Position numbers and translations under genes: made by a program | Part shown: positions 33,751-43,237 of the stretch, piece by piece | Position numbering within the stretch: position 1 is the first letter of the stretch | How the letters are laid out: each line of letters begins with the position of its first letter | The notes under the pieces: model-generated | What the model was told of the DNA's origin: nothing | Seen by the model: only the letters and a program-made list of their open reading frames with translations | Database searches by the model: none | NCBI RefSeq assembly: GCF_003601985.1 | Contig: NZ_QZXA01000004.1 | Coordinates: forward strand, 124,001-188,000 | From: Mesorhizobium jarvisii | GTDB lineage: Bacteria > Pseudomonadota > Alphaproteobacteria > Rhizobiales > Rhizobiaceae | DNA length: 64,000 nt | Reading direction: 5' to 3'

Positions 33751-35247
33751 TTATTGCGCCTCGCGCGGCATTGCCGCCGGCCGTCTTGCCGGCAGCATTT
33801 TCAGGGCCTCGCGCAAGGCCTCGCGGCCGGATGCGAAGGCCAGCGCGACGACAACGGTGATGAGGTAGGCAAGCATGGCACCGCTGGCCAGGGCGACGAC
33901 ATGCTGCTGCGGCAGCATCGGCTTGATCAGCCAGACCGCCGCCAGTGCCAGATGCGCGCCGAGCACGAACGGCGTTGCCGCGCGCAGCACATGGCTGGCC
34001 CGCAGCGGTCCGCTCTTGCCGACATAGAGCCACAGGAACGGCGTGCGCAGATATTCGCTGACCGCATAGGCGATCGCCACGCCGAGCGCGCCATAGGGCA
34101 GGCCGAGCGCGAAGGCGAGCACCGAGGTCACGGCGGTGATGATGCCCCAGCGCATGAAGTCGCCGGAGCGGCCCTGGCTGACGAAAAGCCAGCCCGCCGG
34201 GTTGTTGAGCGGCTGCAGCAGCCCGGCAAAGCCGAGCGCCAGGAAGATCGAGGCGCTTGCGCGCCACTGTTCGCCGAGCACGAAGGGGATCAGCACATCC
34301 GACATCGCGGTGGCGAAGGCGACGCCGGGCAGCGCCACCAAAAGGATCAGCGGCATGACGCGCAGATAGGCGCTGCGGTAGCGGTCCGGCTCATCCTTCA
34401 GCCTGGACAGCGCCGGCACCATGACCTTCGACAGCGGATTGGTGATCTGGCTGAGCGGGAACAGAAGCAGCTTGTAGGCGCGGTCGTAGAGGCCGAGTTG
34501 CTGCTCGCCCCAGTATTTGCCGATCAGCACATTGTCGAGGTTGCGGGCAAAGAAATTGGCGAAGTTGAAGCCGGTGATGCCGGCGCCGAAATGTATCAGC
34601 TCGCCGATGCCGGCGACCTTGCGCGGCAGGCCGGGCCGCCAGCGCGAGCTTGCCCAGTAGCACAGCGTCGGCAGCACCGCGCCGGTCAGCGTGCCGGCAA
34701 ACAGCGCCCAGTAGGAGCGGTCGATGAAGGTCCAGGCAATCGACACAACCAGCCCGGCAACCGCGCTGGCGACGTCGATGATCGCCAGGCGCCCGAACTG
34801 CATGCGTCGTGTCAAAAGCGCCAGATGCTGGGCGCCGAGCCCATAAGCCATGATTTGCAGCCCGAACGCGGCGACCAGCCCGGCCACGCGCGGCTCGCCA
34901 TAGAAGGCCGCGACCAACGGTGCCGCACCCGCGAGCACGCAGGCCAGGATGGCGCTGACCGCGACATTGATCCAGAAGAGGTAGTTCACCTCCTCATGGC
35001 GGATGCCCGATTTCTGGATCGTCGCCTGGGTCAGGCCGAAATCCTGGAACAGCGCGATGAAGGCCAGCACGGGCGCGCACATCGCCACGACGCCGAAATC
35101 CTGCGGCGACAAGAGCCGCGACAGCACGATGACGGATATGATCTGTGTCGCGACCCGCACCGATTGCGACATGGCGGTCACCACCGCGCCGCGCCCGACC
35201 GATTTACGCAGCGAGCCTTCCGGCGGATCGAATGGGTTGGCTTCCAA
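33751..35247 (-). CDS. exoT: Polysaccharide flippase (Wzx/ExoT, MOP superfamily)
   Basis: 498 residues with about 12-14 membrane segments. The N-terminal GAVVTAMSQSVRVATQIISV and SRLLSPQDFGVVAM, and the later NFFARNLDNVLIGKYWGEQQLGLYDRAY, are typical of the lipopolysaccharide flippase family. It should move lipid-linked repeat units to the periplasm for ExoQ. The start is uncertain: no ATG fits; TTG at 35247 has AGGA eight bases upstream and leaves 17 residues before the conserved part. The gene is divergent from exoL and heads a probable two-gene operon with the phosphoribosyltransferase-HAD gene. The symbol follows position and family; WzxC-like is equally apt. Confidence 0.83.
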   Translation of the reverse strand: MEANPFDPPEGSLRKSVGRGAVVTAMSQSVRVATQIISVIVLSRLLSPQDFGVVAMCAPVLAFIALFQDFGLTQATIQKSGIRHEEVNYLFWINVAVSAILACVLAGAAPLVAAFYGEPRVAGLVAAFGLQIMAYGLGAQHLALLTRRMQFGRLAIIDVASAVAGLVVSIAWTFIDRSYWALFAGTLTGAVLPTLCYWASSRWRPGLPRKVAGIGELIHFGAGITGFNFANFFARNLDNVLIGKYWGEQQLGLYDRAYKLLLFPLSQITNPLSKVMVPALSRLKDEPDRYRSAYLRVMPLILLVALPGVAFATAMSDVLIPFVLGEQWRASASIFLALGFAGLLQPLNNPAGWLFVSQGRSGDFMRWGIITAVTSVLAFALGLPYGALGVAIAYAVSEYLRTPFLWLYVGKSGPLRASHVLRAATPFVLGAHLALAAVWLIKPMLPQQHVVALASGAMLAYLITVVVALAFASGREALREALKMLPARRPAAMPREAQ

Positions 35248-35327
35248 ATTCAGGATTCCTGATTTTTGCGCGGATTTCCGAACCCTGAAAATCCACGACC
35301 GCCGCCATCCCCAAACTACGGCAATAA

Positions 35328-35342
35328 TTTTGCAGTGCAACA
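35328..35342. promoter_or_regulatory. YTGC-N3-GCAR dyad, exoT/exoL site 1
   Basis: TTTTGCAGTGCAACA in the divergent promoter region, 81 bp from the exoT start. Confidence 0.5.
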
Positions 35343-35368
35343 GAAAATGTCCATTACCGCGCCAAAAA

Positions 35369-35384
35369 TGTTGCGATGCAGCAA
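35369..35384. promoter_or_regulatory. YTGC-N3-GCAR dyad, exoT/exoL site 2
   Basis: TGTTGCGATGCAGCAA, 51 bp before exoL and 42 bp centre-to-centre from site 1, about four helical turns, which would allow cooperative binding. Confidence 0.5.
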
Positions 35385-35434
35385 GAGCTGTACTAGCATC
35401 CCTTTGGGTGGGGTCAAACAGCGGTCGAGTTTTC

Positions 35435-36607
35435 ATGCTGCATGTCTTGTACCTGGTGCACGATGTTTCCGATCCGGCGGTTCGCCGACGGATCACAATG
35501 CTCAGGACAGGCGGCGCCCGGGTCACTCTGGCGGGCTTTCGCCGCACCGCAACCCCGATTGCCGATATCGAAGGATTGCAGCCGGTCGACCTTGGGGCGA
35601 CGCGCGACGGCCGATTCGCCCAGCGCCTGGCGGCGGTCGCGAAAGCGACGGTTTCGATAGGCGCGAAGCTGAAGGGCGCGCCGCGGCCCGATCTCATCAT
35701 CGCGCGCAATCTGGAAATGCTGGCGCTGGCGCGCCGCGCCAGGTCGGCCTTCGGCGCCACGGTGCCGATTGTCTATGAATGCCTCGACATCCACCGCCTG
35801 GTGCTTCGCGACGACATCTTCGGCAAGGCGCTGCGCGCCACCGAGCGCCATCTGGCGCGCGACGTGAAGTTGCTGGTGACCAGTTCGCCCGCCTTCATCG
35901 CCAATTATTTCAAGCCCTTCCGCCAGGTTGCCGCCCCCGTCGAGCTGATCGAGAACAAATATTTCGAGGCAGCGGCGATCCTGCCCGGCGAGCGTGAAAC
36001 AGTCGAAGCGCCTGCCGCCCCGCCCTGGCGAATCGGCTGGTTCGGAGCACTGCGCTGCCGGCGCTCGCTCAAGCTTCTGGCTGATTTCACCCACCGCATG
36101 GACGGACGTTTCGAAATCGTGCTGCGCGGCCGTCCGGCGCTCTCCGAATTCCCTGATTTCCACGCCTTCGTCGATGCCGAGCCTTATCTGTCGTTTCGTG
36201 GACCTTACCGCAATCCGGAGGACATGGCGGCGATCTACCAGGACGTGCATTTCTCCTGGGCGATCGATTTCTTCGAGGAGGGGCAGAATTCGGAGTGGCT
36301 GCTGCCCAACCGTCTCTATGAAGGCTGCCGTTTCGGGGCGGTGCCGATCGCTATGGGCCATACGGAAACCGGACGGTTCCTCAGCCAGCAGGACATCGGC
36401 ATCCTGTTGCCCAAGGCGACGCCCGAGGCGCTCGAAACTGCGCTCGGCACGATGGAGGAGCAGCGCTTCGGCAGACTGAAGGCGCGCGTGCTTGCCCGCA
36501 ATCCGAGGACGTGGAGCTACGATCGCAGCGACTGCAGCGCGCTGGTCGAAAAGCTGCGCCGCCTGACCACCGTGCGCGAGCCCCTCGCGACTGAAGCCCT
36601 GGCATAG
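35435..36607 (+). CDS. exoL: Glycosyltransferase ExoL
   Basis: 390 residues, GT-B type. The N-terminus MLHVLYLVHDVSDPAVRRRI, the segment PIVYECLDIHRLVL and the C-terminal IDFFEEGQNSEWLLPNRLYE resemble ExoL of S. meliloti (about 400 residues), which adds the second sugar, a glucose, to the lipid-linked galactose. ATG 35435 is used; the long upstream frame is antisense to the flippase gene and not coding. First gene of the exoL-exoA-exoM-exoO-exoN-exoP run. The ribosome-binding site (GGTCGAG) is weak. Confidence 0.85.
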   Translation: MLHVLYLVHDVSDPAVRRRITMLRTGGARVTLAGFRRTATPIADIEGLQPVDLGATRDGRFAQRLAAVAKATVSIGAKLKGAPRPDLIIARNLEMLALARRARSAFGATVPIVYECLDIHRLVLRDDIFGKALRATERHLARDVKLLVTSSPAFIANYFKPFRQVAAPVELIENKYFEAAAILPGERETVEAPAAPPWRIGWFGALRCRRSLKLLADFTHRMDGRFEIVLRGRPALSEFPDFHAFVDAEPYLSFRGPYRNPEDMAAIYQDVHFSWAIDFFEEGQNSEWLLPNRLYEGCRFGAVPIAMGHTETGRFLSQQDIGILLPKATPEALETALGTMEEQRFGRLKARVLARNPRTWSYDRSDCSALVEKLRRLTTVREPLATEALA

Positions 36608-36622
36608 GATGAACATCGCCCG

Positions 36623-37612
36623 ATGACGCAAGCGCTTCCCTCCAGCCTGATCGTGATCCCTTGCCTGAACGAGGCAGCCCATATCAGTGCGCTTCTCGGC
36701 CAGCTTTGCCCGGCGGCGGCAAGGCTTGGCGCCCGGATCGTCGTTGCCGATGGCGGCAGCACGGACGGCACGCTGGCCATTGTCGAGCAGATCGCCGCCA
36801 AGGACCCGCGCGTTGTCCTGCTTCACAACAAGCGGCGCATCCAGAGCGCGGCGATCAATCTCGCCGTCGGCACTTTTGGCGAAGGTGCGGAATATCTCAT
36901 CCGCATCGACGCGCATGGCGGCTATCCCGACGATTATTGCGACCGGCTGCTCGAGGAGGCGCTGGCCACATCAGCCGATTCGGTCGTGGTTTCGATGCTG
37001 ACCAGCGGCAGCGGCGCCGTGCAGAAATCGGTCGCGGCGGCGCAGAATTCGAAACTCGGCACCGGTGGTTCCAAGCATCGTCACCTCTCCGCTGGAGAAT
37101 GGGTCGACCACGGCCATCACGCGCTGATGCGGATATCGGCCTTCGGTGCTGTCGGCGGCTATGACGAGACCTTCAGCCACAATGAGGATGCCGAGCTCGA
37201 CTACCGGCTGCGGCAGGCCGGCTACAGCATCTGGATGAGCGGCAAGACGCAGATGGTCTACTATCCGCGCGCCTCGCTCAAAGGTCTCTATTTCCAGTAT
37301 CTCGGCTATGGCCGCGGCCGCGCCAAGAATGTGCTGAAGCACCGCGTCATCCCGAAGGTCCGGCAGATGGTGCCGCTGGCGGTCCTTCCGGTGGTTCTTC
37401 TGGCGGCCTTCTCTTTCGTGCACTGGATCGCGGCTGTGCCGCTGCTGGTCTGGGCTTCGGTCTGCCTCGGCTACGGCCTGGTGACGGCCATTCGCCAGCG
37501 CAATGCCGACATCGCGCTGGCGGGCGTCTCGGCCATGGTCATGCATTTCGGCTGGTCCGTCGGCTTCTGGCTGCAGCTTCTCGGCCTCGGCGCGCGACGC
37601 GGGGTGGCGTGA
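36623..37612 (+). CDS. exoA: Succinoglycan-type glycosyltransferase ExoA
   Basis: 329 residues, GT2. VIPCLNEAAHI, VVADGGSTDGT and IRIDAHGGYP (the DxD region) are followed by the acceptor-side HNEDAELDYRLRQAG (ED and QxxRW-like). Two or three C-terminal membrane segments (PLAVLPVVLLAAFSFVHWI onward) match ExoA, which adds the third residue (beta-1,3-glucose) in S. meliloti. It is 15 bp after exoL. Its TGA overlaps the exoM start as TGATG. Confidence 0.9.
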   Translation: MTQALPSSLIVIPCLNEAAHISALLGQLCPAAARLGARIVVADGGSTDGTLAIVEQIAAKDPRVVLLHNKRRIQSAAINLAVGTFGEGAEYLIRIDAHGGYPDDYCDRLLEEALATSADSVVVSMLTSGSGAVQKSVAAAQNSKLGTGGSKHRHLSAGEWVDHGHHALMRISAFGAVGGYDETFSHNEDAELDYRLRQAGYSIWMSGKTQMVYYPRASLKGLYFQYLGYGRGRAKNVLKHRVIPKVRQMVPLAVLPVVLLAAFSFVHWIAAVPLLVWASVCLGYGLVTAIRQRNADIALAGVSAMVMHFGWSVGFWLQLLGLGARRGVA

Positions 37613-38562
37613 TGGTGGCTCAGGCCAAGAACCGCAGCATCGACATCGGCGTGTGCACGTTCCGCCGGCCGGAACTGGCCGACACGCTGCGCTCGCTCGC
37701 CGCCATGGACATGCCTGAGGGCTTCGATATCAGCGTCATTGTCGCCGACAATGACGACACGCCGAGCGCGCAGGCATTGGTGACGGCGCTGTCGCAGGAA
37801 TTGGCGCTGCCGATCCGCTACCGGCATGCCCCGGCGCGCAACATCTCGGTCGCCCGCAACGCTTGCCTCGATGCCAGCGAGGCGGATTTCCTCGCCTTCA
37901 TCGACGACGATGAGACTGCCTCCGCCCGTTGGCTGGCCGAGCTGGTGGCGACGGCCGAGGAGAGTGGTGCAACGGCGGTGCTCGGCCCGGTGCGGGCGCT
38001 CTACCGCCCTGATGCGCCCGAATGGATGCGGCGCGGCGACTTCCACTCGACCTTGCCGGTCTGGGTGCGCGGCGAGATCCGCACCGGCTACACCTGCAAC
38101 GTCCTGCTGCGCATGCGGTCGGACAGCCTGCGCGGCCGTCGCTTCAGCCTGGCGCGCGGCCAGACCGGAGGCGAGGACACCGAACTCTTCGATCAGATGG
38201 TCAAGGCCGGCGGCCGCATCGCCTTCGCTCAAGAGGCCTGGGTGGACGAGGTGGTGCCGCGCTCAAGGGCCGCGTTCGACTGGCTCGGCCGCCGTCGCTT
38301 CCGTGTCGGTCAGACGCATGGTCACCTGTTGGGCAGCAATGCGCGCGGCATCGGGTTGATCAAGCATGTCGGCCTTGCCGCGGCAAAGGCGGCCTATTGT
38401 TTCGCCGCGGCCCTTCCCGTGGTCGCCAGCCCGGTGCGCAGGAACCGCAGCGTGCTGCGCGGCATCATGCATGTCGGCGTCGTCAGCGGCCTTGTCGGCG
38501 TCCGCGAACTGCGCCTCTACGGTCAGTCGTCACCTGGGGAAGGAGGCAAGCGTGCAGCCTGA
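37612..38562 (+). CDS. exoM: Glycosyltransferase ExoM
   Basis: 316 residues, GT2. SIDIGVCTFRRPELADTLRS is the family signature, FIDDDE the metal site and GGEDTELFDQ the catalytic region. ExoM of S. meliloti adds the fourth residue, beta-1,4-glucose, and is the GT2 prototype of its subfamily. ATG 37612 in TGATG was taken rather than GTG 37609 because it gives the coupled overlap. The 3' end overlaps the exoO start by 11 bp. Confidence 0.9.
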   Translation: MVAQAKNRSIDIGVCTFRRPELADTLRSLAAMDMPEGFDISVIVADNDDTPSAQALVTALSQELALPIRYRHAPARNISVARNACLDASEADFLAFIDDDETASARWLAELVATAEESGATAVLGPVRALYRPDAPEWMRRGDFHSTLPVWVRGEIRTGYTCNVLLRMRSDSLRGRRFSLARGQTGGEDTELFDQMVKAGGRIAFAQEAWVDEVVPRSRAAFDWLGRRRFRVGQTHGHLLGSNARGIGLIKHVGLAAAKAAYCFAAALPVVASPVRRNRSVLRGIMHVGVVSGLVGVRELRLYGQSSPGEGGKRAA

Positions 38563-39535
38563 CGTTTCCCCAACCTCCGATGTTTCAGTCCCCGATGTTT
38601 CCTTTGTCATCGCCGCCTACAATGCCGAGGCGACGCTCGACCGCGCGATTGCCAGCGCCATCGCGCAGAAGGGCGTCAGCGTCGAGATCATCGTCGTCGA
38701 CGACCAGTCGCGCGACGCCACGCTCGATGTGGCGCGGGCCTACCCGCAGGACATTGTGCGCGTCGTCGCGCTCGCCAGGAATCGCGGTCCCGGCGGCGCC
38801 CGGAATGCCGGGCTCGACGTCGCCCGCGGCAGATGGGTCGCGGTTCTCGATTCCGACGATGCCGTCTTCCCCGGTCGCATCGCCGCCATGATCGGCCGCG
38901 CCGAAAAAGCGGGTGCCCAGATCGCCGTCGACAATCTCCAGGTCATCCGCGAGGACGGTGTCGTGGAGGATGCGATGTTCCCAAGGCGGTATCTGGAAGG
39001 CCTGAGCGAGATTTCGCTGGCCACCTACATCGCCGGCAACGTGGTCTTCGAATCGAAGTTCAACCTCGGCTACCTCAAGCCGATCTTCCAGCGCCGGTTC
39101 CTGGACGAAAACCGGCTTCGCTATGACGAGAAACTGAGGATCGGCGAGGATTACATCCTGTTTGCCGAGGCGCTCGCCAAGGGCGGCAGATGCGTGGTCG
39201 AGCCTGAGATCGGCTACGCCTACCATATTCGCAGCGGTTCCATCTCGCGTGTGCTCGAGCTTCACCATGTCGAAGCGATGCGCAAGGCGGATGCCGTATT
39301 CGCTCAAACCCATCGGATGGACAAGGCGGCCCAGGCGGCCTTTGCCCGGCGCGGCCGCAGCCTGCGCAAGGCAGCCTCCTTCCTGGCAATGGTCCAGCAC
39401 ATCAAGGCGCGGTCCCCGCTCAAGGCGATCCGGACGGCGCTCAGCGACCCGGCGGCGGTCAGGCATATGGGCATGCCGATCGCCGTGCGGTTGCGACGAG
39501 TAGCGGCACAATTTGCCGTGGGGGCGGGGAGGTGA
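38552..39535 (+). CDS. exoO: Glycosyltransferase ExoO
   Basis: 327 residues, GT2. VSFVIAAYNAEATLDRAI, IIVVDDQSRDAT and VLDSDDAVFPGR are the nucleotide and metal sites; IGEDYILFAEALA corresponds to the catalytic ED. In S. meliloti ExoO adds the first beta-1,6-glucose of the side chain. GTG 38552 is chosen because a perfect AGGAGG ends five bases upstream; no ATG fits. The upstream frame is exoM antisense of no value. Confidence 0.88.
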   Translation: MQPDVSPTSDVSVPDVSFVIAAYNAEATLDRAIASAIAQKGVSVEIIVVDDQSRDATLDVARAYPQDIVRVVALARNRGPGGARNAGLDVARGRWVAVLDSDDAVFPGRIAAMIGRAEKAGAQIAVDNLQVIREDGVVEDAMFPRRYLEGLSEISLATYIAGNVVFESKFNLGYLKPIFQRRFLDENRLRYDEKLRIGEDYILFAEALAKGGRCVVEPEIGYAYHIRSGSISRVLELHHVEAMRKADAVFAQTHRMDKAAQAAFARRGRSLRKAASFLAMVQHIKARSPLKAIRTALSDPAAVRHMGMPIAVRLRRVAAQFAVGAGR

Positions 39536-39609
39536 AGATGCAGGCACATGGAGGGATTTTTCGTGGCCTGTGAATGGACTGAAGTCGATCTCCTCAGAAG
39601 GAATTTGCG

Positions 39610-40506
39610 ATGAAGAAAATCAGGAAGGCCGTGATACCGGTGGCGGGGCTTGGAACACGGTTCCTGCCGGCGACCAAATCGATGCCGAAGGAAATGCTTC
39701 CGGTGGTCGACAGGCCTGTCGTGCAATATGCGGTGGACGAGGCCTTCGAAGCCGGCATCGAGCACATCGTGTTCGTGACCGGCCGCAACAAGGCGGTCAT
39801 CGAGGACTATTTCGACCTGCATCCGGAATTGATCGGAACCCTGGAGCAGACCGGCAAGAAGACCCAGCTGGAGGCGCTCGAAAGCATGCTGCCGGTGGCC
39901 GGCGCCACCTCCTTCATCCGCCAGCAATCCCCGCAGGGCCTCGGCCACGCCGTCTGGTGCGCCCGCGAGGTGATCGGCAATGAGCCCTTCGCTTTGCTTT
40001 TGCCAGACATGGTCTCCTTCGGCGGGCGCGGCTGTCTGGCCGAAACCGTCGACCTCTATGAGCGCACCGGCGGCAACGTCATCGCCGTCGAACGCTGCGA
40101 TCCGAGCGAGACCAACAAATACGGCATTGTCGGCCGCGGCGCCGAAATCGGCGGCGGTTTCGAGGTCACGGCCATGGTCGAGAAGCCTGCCCCGGCCAAC
40201 GCGCCGTCGAACTTCTACATCAACGGCCGCTACATCCTGCAGCCCGAGATCTTTGCGCTGCTGGGCAATCAGCAGCGTGGCGCCGGCAACGAGATCCAGC
40301 TGACGGACGCCATGGTCCGGCTGTCGAAGGATCAGCCGTTCTTTGCTCAGCCTTTCCTGGGCCGCATGTTCGACTGCGGATCCAAGGAAGGCTTCATCCA
40401 GGCCAACATCGCCTTCGCGCTGGCGCGCAACGACATGAAGGGCCCGGTTTTCGAGATGCTTCAGGAGTTCGTCCGGTCGCATGAACGCCAGGAAGAAGCC
40501 GCATAA
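39610..40506 (+). CDS. exoN: UTP-glucose-1-phosphate uridylyltransferase (ExoN/GalU)
   Basis: 298 residues. The nucleotidyltransferase N-terminus is [21 protein letters not shown], with [15 protein letters not shown] and KYGIVGRG typical of GalU. It makes UDP-glucose, the donor for the glucosyltransferases and the substrate of the dehydrogenase encoded at 28104-29435. AGAAGG precedes ATG 39610. Placed between exoO and exoP as in S. meliloti, although the order exoO-exoN-exoP is the only part fully conserved at this end. Confidence 0.93.
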   Translation: MKKIRKAVIPVAGLGTRFLPATKSMPKEMLPVVDRPVVQYAVDEAFEAGIEHIVFVTGRNKAVIEDYFDLHPELIGTLEQTGKKTQLEALESMLPVAGATSFIRQQSPQGLGHAVWCAREVIGNEPFALLLPDMVSFGGRGCLAETVDLYERTGGNVIAVERCDPSETNKYGIVGRGAEIGGGFEVTAMVEKPAPANAPSNFYINGRYILQPEIFALLGNQQRGAGNEIQLTDAMVRLSKDQPFFAQPFLGRMFDCGSKEGFIQANIAFALARNDMKGPVFEMLQEFVRSHERQEEAA

Positions 40507-40629
40507 TGCCCATCTTTCGGGAGTATTGCCGGATGGCCGGCGGCGAGAGGCCGACAGGCCCCGTCGTCTGGCATGAAGCTTGCGTTGCTTTTGGCAATGC
40601 TCCCGATCGTTGAGGCGCTGCAAGCCCAA

Positions 40630-40748
40630 GCATGATCCCGGAAAGTGGCTCCCGGTTTCCGGAAAGGTCATGCTTAGAACTGAGACAGGTCGTGATCCCG
40701 GAAGTTTTCGGAAAAGATCATGCCCAAACAAAGAGATAGAGCCTCAAC
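40630..40748. repeat. Two tandem palindromic repeats of the GCATGATCCCGGAAA type
   Basis: Copy a (40630-40674) folds CATGA with TCATG and CCGGAAA with TTTCCGG. Copy b (40691-40723) is a shorter version ending GATCATGC, followed by AAACAAAGAGATAGAGCC, the linker also found in the two-palindrome repeats. Both lie between exoN and exoP and will be transcribed, so they may act as processing or termination signals. Confidence 0.7.
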
Positions 40749-40790
40749 CCGATGGTCGGGAACGCAACGGGCTCTGGGATTGGACCGACG

Positions 40791-43178
40791 ATGAACTATG
40801 CCAATTTTCCTCTCGACAAGAGGATGCCATTGCCGAATTCGGACGCAGGAAACGGCGAAGACTTCATCGATATCGAGCGGCTGCTTGGCATGGCTGCGCG
40901 GCAAGCCAAGGTGGTTGCCGTGTGCGCAGCCATCGGTCTTTTCCTGGGCATGCTCTATCTGCAGACAACGCCGCCTAAATATGTGTCGGTTTCGAGCGTC
41001 TTGATCGACGAGGGCCTGAACAAGATCGTCGACGATATTTCGGCGGCGTCGACGACCATGCAGACCGATTCCGCCATTCTGAGCCAGATCGAGATCCTGA
41101 CCTCGACGCGGCTCGCGGCGGTGGTCGTCGACAAGCTCAAGCTCGCCCAGAACGATGCGTTCATGAACCCGCCGCAGTCCGCGTTTGCCCAAGGCGTCGG
41201 CCTGATCCGCGGCCTGATCCAGTATGTCCGCCCTAGCCCGCCTATCCCGGGCATGGGTGACATCAGCAAGCTCGACCCCGCCACCCGCGATGCGCTGATC
41301 GCCACGTCGAGCCGCGACTATGCGATCCTCAAGTTGCAGAACGAGATCCAGGCGGATCGTGTCGGACGAAGCTACGTCATCGCGCTTGGCTATCAGGCGA
41401 CCGATCCGGGCCTGGCGAAAGCGATCACCAAGGCCTATGCCGACGCCTATCTTGCCGATCAGCTCGATGCCAGCTTCGACGCGACCGAGCGCGCGGCGGT
41501 CTGGCTGCAGGGCCGGCTGACGGAACTGCGCGAAAGCTCGCAGCAGGCATCGCTGGCTGTCGAGAAGTTCAGGGCAGAACACGGCTTGTCCGCCAACAGC
41601 GATGGTCAGCTGATGAGCGACAAGCAGCTTGCCGACCTCAACGCCCAGCTCATCGTGGCGCAGGCCGACACGGCGCGCGCCAGCGCCCGCTACCAGCAGT
41701 ACAAGTCGATCGTCGACAGCGGCTCCGACAATGCCTTCAAGGATGCCGCCATTTCGAGCGATCAGCCGAGCAGCTCGGTCATTTCAGCGCTCAAGACCCG
41801 CTACCTCACCGTCGCCAAGCGCCAGCAGGATGTCGAGGCGAATTTTGGTCCCGACCATCCGCAAGCCGTGGCGCTAGCCAAGGAAAAGGCCGACATATCG
41901 AAGCAGATTTTCGGCGAGCTCAAGCAGCTCACCGAAAGCTATCGCAACGAGTATGAGGTGGCGCTGGCGCGCGAGACCGCGCTCAGGGCCAATGTTGCCG
42001 CCGCTCAAGGCAAGAGCTCCATCGACAACCAGTCGCAGGTCCAGTTGCGCGACCTCGACCAGAAGGCGACGGCGCTCACCACGCTCTATCAGACGTTCCT
42101 CGGCCGCTATGAGGAAGCCGCGCAGCAGCAATCCTTCCCGGTCGGCAAGATCCGCATCATCTCGGACGCCTCGACGCCGCTCTCGGCCTCGAGCCCGCGC
42201 ACCGTCGTCGTGCTCGGACTTTCGCTCGTGCTCGGCGTGCTGATGGGCGCCGGCTTCGGCGGCCTCAACGAGTTCAACGAGCGGTTCTTCCGGACCGGCG
42301 AAGAAGTGCGCGACCGTGTCGGCCTCAAATTCCTCGGCTATCTGCCGACCATAGGCAGCAGGCCCGCCAAGGACGACAAGCAGACCGACGCTCTACCGGA
42401 TGCCAAGACAGCGAGGTCGCCGGCGGCCATCGAAAGGCGGGCGCGCATGCGGGTGAGCATCGACGCGCCGGCATCGATGTTCTCCGAAACGCTGCGCAGC
42501 GCCAAGATCGCCTTCGATGTCGTGATGGAAGGACAGGGCAGCCGAGTCGTCGGCGTCATCTCGGTGCTTCCCGGTGAAGGAAAGTCGACGGTCGCGGCCA
42601 ATCTCGCCGGGCTGCTCGCCGCCAACGGCGCCAGGACGCTGCTCATCGACGGTGACCTGCGCAATCCGGGCCTCAGCCGCAGCCTCGGCATGGAGGCCGA
42701 GCAGGGTCTCATGGAAGCCGTGGTCAACGGCCAGACCTGGCAATCGGTCGGCAAGATCGACCGGCAGACCAAGCTCGCCATCATCCCCGCCGTGCTGCGC
42801 GGCAACTTCTCGCACACCAGCGAGCTGTTGTCCTCGGCCGGAATGCGGCGCTTCATCGAGAACGCCAAGGAGACATTCGAATACATCGTCGTCGACCTGC
42901 CGCCGCTCGGGCCGGTGGTCGATGCCAAGGCCTTCGCGCCGCTGGTCGACGGCTTCGTGCTGGTCACCGAATGGGGCCGCACGCCGCGCGCCATGGTCAG
43001 ATCGATGCTGGAATCCGAACCCTATGTCGCCAACAAGATCGTCGGCGCGGTGCTGAACAAGGTCGACCTGAAGAAGCTCGCCAAATACGGATCGTTCGGC
43101 GCTTCGGAAAAATTCTTCGATAAATATTCGAGCTACTATCTCGACAAGTCCGAAGTGCGCAGCAAGGCGACGGTCTGA
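40791..43178 (+). CDS. exoP: ExoP polysaccharide co-polymerase / BY-type tyrosine autokinase
   Basis: 795 residues. The Wzz domain starts after the first membrane segment (VVAVCAAIGLFLGMLYLQ). A long periplasmic coiled coil with alternating Gln/Ala/Lys (about 240-440) leads to the second membrane segment, VVVLGLSLVLGVLMGAGFGGL. The cytoplasmic kinase has Walker A GEGKST at 595-600, LLIDGDLRNPG as Walker A' and VVDLPPLGPVVDA as Walker B. The C-terminus holds a Tyr cluster (KYGSFG, DKYSSYYLDK) for autophosphorylation. It sets chain length with ExoQ. ATG 40791 was preferred over GTG 40752. The Pro-rich RX4P motif of co-polymerases is not obvious. Confidence 0.92.
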   Translation: MNYANFPLDKRMPLPNSDAGNGEDFIDIERLLGMAARQAKVVAVCAAIGLFLGMLYLQTTPPKYVSVSSVLIDEGLNKIVDDISAASTTMQTDSAILSQIEILTSTRLAAVVVDKLKLAQNDAFMNPPQSAFAQGVGLIRGLIQYVRPSPPIPGMGDISKLDPATRDALIATSSRDYAILKLQNEIQADRVGRSYVIALGYQATDPGLAKAITKAYADAYLADQLDASFDATERAAVWLQGRLTELRESSQQASLAVEKFRAEHGLSANSDGQLMSDKQLADLNAQLIVAQADTARASARYQQYKSIVDSGSDNAFKDAAISSDQPSSSVISALKTRYLTVAKRQQDVEANFGPDHPQAVALAKEKADISKQIFGELKQLTESYRNEYEVALARETALRANVAAAQGKSSIDNQSQVQLRDLDQKATALTTLYQTFLGRYEEAAQQQSFPVGKIRIISDASTPLSASSPRTVVVLGLSLVLGVLMGAGFGGLNEFNERFFRTGEEVRDRVGLKFLGYLPTIGSRPAKDDKQTDALPDAKTARSPAAIERRARMRVSIDAPASMFSETLRSAKIAFDVVMEGQGSRVVGVISVLPGEGKSTVAANLAGLLAANGARTLLIDGDLRNPGLSRSLGMEAEQGLMEAVVNGQTWQSVGKIDRQTKLAIIPAVLRGNFSHTSELLSSAGMRRFIENAKETFEYIVVDLPPLGPVVDAKAFAPLVDGFVLVTEWGRTPRAMVRSMLESEPYVANKIVGAVLNKVDLKKLAKYGSFGASEKFFDKYSSYYLDKSEVRSKATV

Positions 43179-43203
43179 TATCGGTCCACCGTCTCTGGTG
43201 AGG

Positions 43204-43225
43204 CCAGCCGTGTCATCACGGCTGG
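43204..43225. terminator. Hairpin between convergent exoP and acyltransferase genes
   Basis: CCAGCCGTG (43204-43212), loop TCAT, CACGGCTGG (43217-43225): a perfect nine-bp stem. No long T run follows on either strand, but its place suggests bidirectional termination. Confidence 0.6.
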
Positions 43226-43237
43226 TGACGGCCTTGG

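Noticed and set aside
33742..35262. 506-codon plus-strand open frame
   Set aside because: Antisense to the flippase gene; composition is Gln/Arg/Asp-rich in the pattern produced by reading a membrane protein backwards.
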